DNA of 64,000 nucleotides from Amblyomma americanum (taxonomy: Eukaryota; Arthropoda; Arachnida; Ixodida; Ixodidae), in the NCBI RefSeq assembly GCF_052857255.1, contig NC_135505.1, positions 49,289,507 through 49,353,506 of the forward strand, read 5' to 3'. Below are positions 57,766 to 64,000 of this stretch, piece after piece. The stretch's first letter is position 1. Every line of letters begins with the position of its first letter. Position numbers and translations under genes: made by a program. The notes under the pieces are model-generated. The model made no database searches, was not told where the DNA came from, and worked only from the letters and a program-made list of their open reading frames with translations.

Positions 57766-59519
57766 TCAATGAGGTTACGCTGCTGTGACATGAATAATCA
57801 GAAATCTGCGCATATATTGATTGTTATAGTGAAGCCGTACATTATATGCGAAAACTGCGTTCATAAACGGTTTCCCGCTGAAAAATGCATTTATCCAGAA
57901 TTGCCGGGTCGGCAACCTGCGAATGTACAGGGGAGATGGAAAGATACGGGGGGGAGCAGAGCAGAGCCTTAGCGCTCCGCCGTTGGCATTTCTCTTCGTC
58001 ACGCTTTCACTTTGGTAGTAGCAAAAAGACGCTAGAGTTGCCCATGATACACTCCAAAACGACTCTAACGTCTTTTTCTTACCACCCAGATAGAAGCGCG
58101 ATGAAAAGAAACTGGAACCACGAAGCGCGCATGCGCCGCGTTGTTTGCCTTGCTTTCCGTCGCGATAGTACGCGGTACTTCTGCTAGGTCCTCCACAACA
58201 GTCGTACCCAGATGTTTTTTTTCGGTACTGCGAGGTGCTAACATGGTCTTCCTGAGGTCACATTGCCAAATGCAAGGTGCACGCTGTGGCTTCATATCCA
58301 TTTCCGAATAATTTTCACGTTACAAATTATTCAGGTAGTTTCTAGGCAAAGAGGCATGCAGGGAATTCATCAGCGGCAGAGACAGACCTCCCATTGTTCA
58401 CGCCCGGCTGAAATAATCTTGATCACCGACATAGGACATGACAGGAAATTTTTCAGTATGCTTTGCACAGCCTGTCTACAGTTACCTACCCCAATTCACC
58501 TCACAAGTTTTAATTGGATCCTCTGGACATCACAGACCCCGCTTCTGAACTGCTCCTTCTACCCCTCTTCTGCCACAGAGCCGACGTTAGCTCCATTCAT
58601 GCTGACTTGCCCCGGACTTCGGGCGGCACGCAAGCGATTCCTAGACATTCGGAGTTACCACCCAAGCCGAACACCAGACACTCCAATCTGGACCAATGAA
58701 CCCCAATAACGGGCCTTGTGGGCATTCATAGCCGACACCGGCCTGCATTTGTAGATATAACTGTGTTACTCCGAAGGTCATAGTTGCACAACAAAAAAAG
58801 AACTACGCAAATGCCCAAACATCGTGCAACTTCAGCTCGCTACACCTAAGGGATAAGTTCACATTCGTGCAGTTTTGCTTCTCTGCTCACGTTCTCCTTG
58901 ACGTATATGTCCACGCGCCACGCTTGGCGCAATTAACTTGCAAGACCGAATGACTTGCGTGTCGCTACAGGCCCGCCAAGACGGTGCAGATACCTGAGAA
59001 CTAATGAGACCAGGCTTCTCTCTTGCAGTTGCTTGTCGTCGCGTAGACTACCTGAACACGTCGTACGCCAGCCGCATAGCTAACGGTGGTAGAGGCGTTA
59101 CGCGAACACGGCGCGCGCACCGTCTACATGAGTGATGCATCGTCGACCTGCGACATGCAGTGTGAGAAGGACGGGGTGGCTGCGGGGGAGAACCCATGTC
59201 GGCTGCGGCGTCGTCGGCGGCCCTTGCAAGCAAGGGGGGAGCCCGCGAATAAGACGGTGGTGTGCCGGGTGCCGGCGGCGCTATTTCCGGCCGCCGCGTG
59301 ACAGATTCAAACTCCGGGGGCGGCTAAAAAGAGACGCCCCCCGCCCCCCCTCTCCGCCTCGCTTACGCTACTACCGCGAGCGTCGTAGTGGCGACCGCGA
59401 GCCAGAATGTTGCTCCAGACACGATTAGCTTATCCTGGTGGCCCCCGACGCACGGCCGCACCTGGCGGCTGGTGCGGGGAGGCTCGCATGCGGGACATTT
59501 CCGCTTGTGTTGTTACACT
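57766..59519. other. No gene recognised; G+C-rich part at 59.05-59.5 kb
   Basis: Nothing was recognised in 57.8-59.0 kb. From about 59,050 to 59,500 the DNA is strongly G+C- and CpG-rich, with overlapping Arg/Pro-rich frames that look compositional. Confidence 0.35.
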
Positions 59520-59855
59520 TCTTTATCGTTCACTCGAACGCGTTAGCGTTAAAGGCCCCGTTCACCAGTGGATACGGTGTCGGCGTTTTCAGCGTTGCCG
59601 GCGTTGTGCGCGAATAATCACGGGCATGGCTTTGGCGGGTGCTCCCCAGAGAAGAACCTAGGAGGAAGTTGGGCCACTTAGGTCACATGACCTTGCGACG
59701 TCATCACGAACTTCCCACCTTAGATTGCGGCAGTTAAATTAATGATGTGTCGCTCGGGAAGAGCAACCTAGTCCACACAACGCCCACCGCTGGGAGCACC
59801 TGCCACCGCAGGCAGTGGCGCATCGCTTAACCGCTGAACCACGGCTCCAGGAGGG
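59520..59855 (-). repeat. Dispersed repeat with tRNA-like head on the minus strand
   Basis: The block gaacgcgttagcgttaaagg (59,536) begins a repeat of a style I associate with tick intergenic DNA. At 59,820-59,847 the minus strand reads gccgtggttcagcggttaag, a good box A; no clear box B follows. The middle shares words with 54.13-54.36 kb. I read it as a SINE-like or composite repeat. Confidence 0.45.
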
Positions 59856-61426
59856 GTTTGAGGACTTCCTCGAATCTATGAATGTAGATAATGAGCTTTT
59901 GTATGTGTGGGAGTCAACTAATTACGCTATCGCGCCATACCCTTAAGGCAGAACTTGTGTCCCCTCCATTTTTTTTTCTTCAGTGTTCGCAGCACTTGGT
60001 TTAGGGCCTCGTAGAATGATTTTGTATAAACTTTGTTTTTTTCTTTTACTTTTCCTTATATGCATTCTCATACCCGGATACCCCTTTGGTTAGCACCTCT
60101 GCCTTCTTCTTTTCTCTGGCTCTATCAGTGACGGCTGTAACGAACTGCCCAGTAGGAGTTTTTTTTTAAGACAGCGAGTCTGACCTCTGTCCGCATCTCC
60201 TAAGGTTTTTGTTTTCTTTGTTTGACCGCTTTAACGTTCTGCAATCACTCTGCTGCGAATTCAGAACCGGCCAGCGACGACACACTCATTTTCAGCTATC
60301 AAAGCCGGGTAGAGAGTGAGAAATAGGACAGATAAATGCCACGAGGGTCAAACAGAACGGTGTCCGGGAGAGACGAATATAAAATTGGCCATAAGAAAGC
60401 ATACGATATAGGAAGTTTCCAAATTATGCTCCCAGCTGGGCCTTCAGTGCAAAGTACACCCGTCACCCGGCAAAATGAATTTGTGCTCTCTGTGACCTTT
60501 TTGCGGTTGAATCATGCAAGGATCAATGATTGAGATTTATTGGTGCAATTTCTCATTAGCTAGATCATAATTACACTGCATTTATCTATTACAGGCTGCC
60601 TAACAGTTGGCAATAATATTGCACTTTTTCGCCTATGCTCTTAACCACTAGCTTTGAATTTAGGCTCACCTAGTACGCTTTATTGAGATGCGCATGAAAA
60701 CACGAAAACTTGCCTGAGGCTCTATCGTTTTTTTTTGCAATTTTGCTAAGCACTAAGCGATCAACATCGCAGCCAAAAAAGTAAATAATGATAGAGTTCA
60801 CTTATAGAACTGTAAGAAACACTCAAGAGCACAAAGCTGTAAGCGTAACACCAATTTTCACTAAATAAATACGTACTGAAAGCTCGAAGGAAAATTTTGG
60901 AAGTGTGTCAAGTGACACAGCTCAAGTGTTCGAGTCCGCACGCACATAGCAAGAAAAAGATGAACCGAAGCTAGTCCAAGTATATACAGTGCATAACTAA
61001 GAGCTAATAAGTAGTTGAATAAGTGTTTATTGTGTTAAAAAAATTACTAACCTCCCTTGCCGGGATTCCTAGATGGTGGCCACAATTACTGCCCAAGTGG
61101 TTCTCGAGAGATTTCCAACAATTCTACCATCTCACTGCAAAACCCTTTATTATGCAATAATAATGAAATCTGACCGCTAATACTCTTTCAGACTTGTATA
61201 ATTTCTCACAGCACACAATTGACTTTTTAGCTCGATATGTTGCAAAACTAAAAATATACGTGCTCTCGACATTCTACTGATAGTCAGTGCCGCTACAAGT
61301 GCAGTTTTCCGAGCGTTTTTTTTGTATTTTCATGTCTGACACGAAAGCTCTTCCAAGATTGCTACGACTTGCGAAATGCTGCTTCATGTATTGGTTCTCT
61401 GAATGGCATAAGCTAGATATTGTTGA
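59856..61426. other. No gene recognised
   Basis: Anonymous A+T-rich sequence. Confidence 0.4.
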
Positions 61427-61516
61427 GAACGAGTTGCGCAGATGTAGAGGACGAACACAGTAAATACGATGTAAATGTCCTGTGTTCGTCTTTTATGTCT
61501 GCGCAACTCGTTATTG
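61427..61516. repeat. Imperfect inverted repeat, arms about 33 bp
   Basis: The left arm (61427-61460: aacgagttgcgcaga, gacgaacacag) and right arm (61480-61516: ctgtgttcgtc, tctgcgcaactcgtt) pair with about six mismatches or gaps, separated by 19 bases. It may be a remnant of a foldback element. Confidence 0.8.
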
Positions 61517-62116
61517 AAAACATAAGTTGGAATAAGTTCGAAAGACTTGAGGCCAGAACGTAGAAACCAAACTTTCTTGAGCTTTTTAAGCATTTGCCTA
61601 TTTTATTACGCTCATTGAGCACTAATTATTGTTTGCCTGGCGACTTGCTCGCGCACAAGCAAAAACTACTCAGAAACAAAAATAAGAGTAAAGAAAATCT
61701 TATCCTAACATTGTTACGTTCTAAGTAAACAAAATAGGTGGTTATTGGTAGCTAGGATAATTATAACATTCCAGCGGTACGGCCAGAAGGCTTTCACTGT
61801 TCCAAAGTCTACGACTGACCATTTGGCTGGCACGCATAGTTCAAAGCGATTGCGATATACAAATCAGTAAAACTCTTGTTTAAAGAAACATGCGCCTTAA
61901 TAATCCTCATATTGTTGTTGAAATTGAAGAGGTCCGGACTGCTCCACCTGGCATATCATACACATTCCATTACAGAGCTCAAGAAATAGAATCTGAAAAA
62001 AAAAAAACACGTAAAAACGCAAGTTTTGCCAGACAAAAGGCTCTTACGCCTTCATTTGCGCTGTCTTGCTGAAAAAGACCCCCCCCCCCCCCCGTTGCTT
62101 AATTATCTCGTGTTTC
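61517..62116. other. No gene recognised; poly-C at 62079-62093
   Basis: Anonymous sequence with a 15-base C run just before the palindrome. Confidence 0.4.
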
Positions 62117-62563
62117 ATCGCTACTGAAAAGTGTGTACAGGTTTGTATAGGAGACAAATAGGATTATGGCACATATCGTTTAACATTATAGGATGAAGCT
62201 TCCAAAGCGATTCAGCCATTGAGTGACTCCTTGGTGGGGGCTCCGTATAACTACCATTACCCGTGGTTAATTACCGTGCACTTACATCACACAAGTCGTG
62301 CATGCAAGTCATGGGTTAGAACCGGCCCACTACGGTGGCACTTCGATGGAGCAAAATTGTGAAAATTTCGTGTACTGTGCATTGTTAGTGCCCGTTAAGA
62401 ACCCCAGGTGGTCGATATTATCCGGAGCCCTCCCCTACGGCGTCCCTCATAGACTGAGCCGGTTTGGGACGTCCATCCTATAAAGCCAAATCAAATGTGC
62501 CGTAATCCTATTTGCTGACCCCGTTCAAACCTATATACATTTTTCAGTAGGGATGCTTTAGTG
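62117..62563. mobile_element. Inverted pair of SINE 3' portions plus flank (long imperfect palindrome)
   Basis: The right half contains a degraded SINE: gggttagaaccgg (box B-like, 62312), ccccaggtggtcgatattat, ggagccctcccctacgg, gcgtccctcatagactgagc. The left half carries the reverse complement of its 3' part (ggctccgtataact, gattcagccattgagtgact, ttataggatg). The inversion extends beyond the SINE: caaataggattatggcacat (62150-62173) pairs with the strand opposite atgtgccgtaatcctatttg (62505-62524), and ctactgaaaa pairs with ttttcagtag. Arms are roughly 62117-62295 and 62380-62563 at an estimated 75-80% identity. Confidence 0.75.
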
Positions 62564-63179
62564 CTGTAGAGTATTTCGGGCCCCTCTGCGTCGACGCGTA
62601 ATTAGTTCACCTTCATGCCGTACTAACATTGTGCCATATTGTGGGTAGCCCACAAACGCACCTTATCAGGCGAGTCATACACTGCTGCATGGTAACTGAT
62701 GAAACCAGAACAAACTACATCTTGCGGCAACTAGTCTCGCTTTACCGCCGGCTGCCAGGGCCGCTGCCGACAAGATCAAGCCCGGCCAGCCTCCATTACC
62801 TGCTCACCTGTGCGCTGAGACCCCTGGGATGATTCAGAGCTGGCACTGGCCGGAGATACTGGGCGTGGAATACAGCCAAGGACGATGACGCCGAGAACAG
62901 CCTTTGCAAAGGACGTCTCAAGCGAGGCGGTTGTAGAGGCGCTACTCTGCACCTCAGTAGTTGCAAGCTCCGTTGTGGTGGTGGACTGTTTTGACTTTCT
63001 TTGAAGGTAAAAAGACTTTGCTGCAGCACTCGACCGCCGAAACGTCGCTGCGCGCTGTAGGTCGCTGGAGTTGTTACATTCTAGATATAGAGTTTGTTCT
63101 AACTGTAGACCTGTGCAGAGGCGCTGAACGTAGAAAAATAATATAAAGTCTATTCAAAGGCTATGCTGTCAACATGGCG
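62564..63179. other. No gene recognised
   Basis: Anonymous. The words ccgccgaaacgtcgctgc near 63,029-63,046 recall PLE terminal sequence, too weak to call. Confidence 0.35.
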
Positions 63180-63256
63180 TGGGAGCCATGCGAGAGGCCT
63201 GAGTTATGTGCGCCTCAGCCTCTTCCTGCGCTGCACAGAATTGCCGGGAGCGGGGG

Positions 63257-63395
63257 TATAAATAGCGCCTCCCTCCGGTCCCAGCAGGACGACGCCTGCT
63301 AAGCTTAGGCGTACTCAAAGTCGGGCAAAGGGTTGTGCCCCCGGATTCTGGCTGGCGGAGGTCAGTCGGAAGCCTTGCATACGCGGCTGGAAAGG
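63257..63395 (+). promoter_or_regulatory. Promoter-like: TATAAATA in G+C-rich DNA, possible short first exon
   Basis: TATAAATA (63257-63264) follows gagcggggg. A transcript would start near 63,287-63,295 and reach a donor-like aaagGTAAAC (GT at 63395-63396). No coding start is evident in this potential exon. A host 5' exon or an LTR promoter are both possible. Confidence 0.35.
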
Positions 63396-63412
63396 TAAAC
63401 TTGAAAAGAAAG

Positions 63413-63460
63413 TATTTATTTATTTATTTATTTATTTACATATACCTTGAGGGTCGAAGT
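63413..63460 (-). mobile_element. (TTTA)n array, probable tail of a reversed LINE
   Basis: Six TTTA units (63413-63438) followed by catataccttgagggtcgaa. On the minus strand this is gaccctcaaggtatatgtaa then aataaataa, the usual order of a LINE 3' end. Only the extreme end is present. Confidence 0.5.
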
Positions 63461-64000
63461 AATAAAGAAGGAAAGTAATCGTATAAATGCGCCAGTTACC
63501 AACGAAAGCGTGGATGCGACGAGCTCGCAACAGTCGCATGCGCGCAACAAGCGTTGGGTCATGCTCACGCTTCCTGGGGCCGTATTACGGAACGATCAAA
63601 TCATAAACGTGTCAAAAACGGATCAATTAGTCCCGTTCCTGTTGGCCGCCGGTGGGCGGCGGCCATATTGCGTTTTTGCGTCATTGGCGGCTGCAGATTA
63701 ACTTCACGGATGTGGCAGATGATGACACTGCGCACCTAATTATGGCGACGCAAACTAATTGTTTCTATGACCGCTTCTAGGCGGTCAATTTGACCGTATC
63801 GTTTGTGATCGAAAATGGCGGCAGCGTACGTCGAAGGGGGGCGCGCGAAAACGCGGTTGACATGCCGGACGAGCTCTTTCGATGCCTTTTTCGACTCGAG
63901 AAGCAGACTGTTTCCCGTTGGAAAAGAAACAGACAACTACAAATCACATACTACAACACTTCACCCTTGGACACCCTTGTCATCGATCGTAAGCGCCGAA
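63461..64000. other. No gene recognised
   Basis: The stretch from ctggggccgtattacgg (63574) onwards resembles a MITE terminus, but the partner end is not in the window. Confidence 0.35.

Noticed and set aside
59050..59430. Arg/Pro-rich frames in a G+C-rich segment
   Set aside because: All frames on both strands are open for similar lengths, which points to composition and not coding.
1..64000. A defence island, biosynthetic cluster or other multi-gene system
   Set aside because: Every protein I could recognise belongs to a retrotransposon; no co-directional gene set, and no nuclease or effector other than element-encoded ones, is present.

Overview
The window looks like nuclear DNA of a hard (ixodid) tick, most likely a metastriate species. 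The main reason is a tRNA-derived SINE that recurs at least four times (8.2, 9.8, 31.0 and 52.5 kb) with a conserved head (box A, box B, then CCCCAGGTGGTCGAAATT). It matches my memory of the tick SINE called Ruka. The LINE, Penelope and RTE fragments are of types I associate with tick genomes. There is no operon structure, no rRNA and no convincing functional tRNA. I could not recognise a single host protein-coding gene. What can be read is a dense, nested graveyard of transposable elements separated by anonymous A+T-rich DNA.

Layout. 0-1.2 kb: the integrase end and a short LTR of a Ty3/gypsy-type element, then a reversed Penelope-like (PLE) fragment. 1.44-5.65 kb: a nearly full-length two-ORF LINE (Tx1-like by its ORFs) with an 18-bp target-site duplication lying in the box A of a tRNA-like sequence. 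5.7-8.5 kb: a reversed PLE RT fragment, an I-like LINE 3' end, a CR1-like LINE tail with an (AAAT)n array, and a SINE. 9.8-11.0 kb: a second SINE and a palindrome-rich MITE. 12-26 kb: mostly anonymous, with a reversed RTE fragment (16.9-17.5 kb), a perfect hairpin (17.64 kb), a 152-bp tandem duplication (23.5 kb) and a promoter-like stretch (24.2 kb). 27.0-30.3 kb: an RTE 3' half and an open-frame PLE C-terminal half with GIY-YIG endonuclease. 31.0-32.4 kb: a SINE and a 640-bp foldback element. 37.3-39.2 kb: a 5'-truncated I-clade LINE with RNase H and clean 13-bp target duplications. 40.0-40.9 kb: a MITE nested in another MITE. 42.2-47.2 kb: a reversed CR1-like LINE (called A here) into whose RT gene a second 5'-truncated LINE (B) has inserted in the same direction, giving one open frame of 1,106 codons with two RT cores. 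49.7-53.0 kb: another reversed LINE, itself hit by a SINE in its endonuclease motif and by a forward LINE-A 3' end. 53-64 kb: small repeats, a reversed LINE end (57.2 kb), inverted repeats (54.9, 61.4, 62.1-62.6 kb) and a TATA-containing promoter-like segment (63.25 kb).

The elements interact mainly as insertion hosts for each other. The most informative observations are the in-frame two-RT fusion, the compensatory base change in the 3' hairpin of two LINE-A copies, the LINE inside a tRNA-like box A, and a long inverted duplication of SINE plus flank at 62 kb. I found no CRISPR array, toxin, virus gene or gene cluster of a new system.
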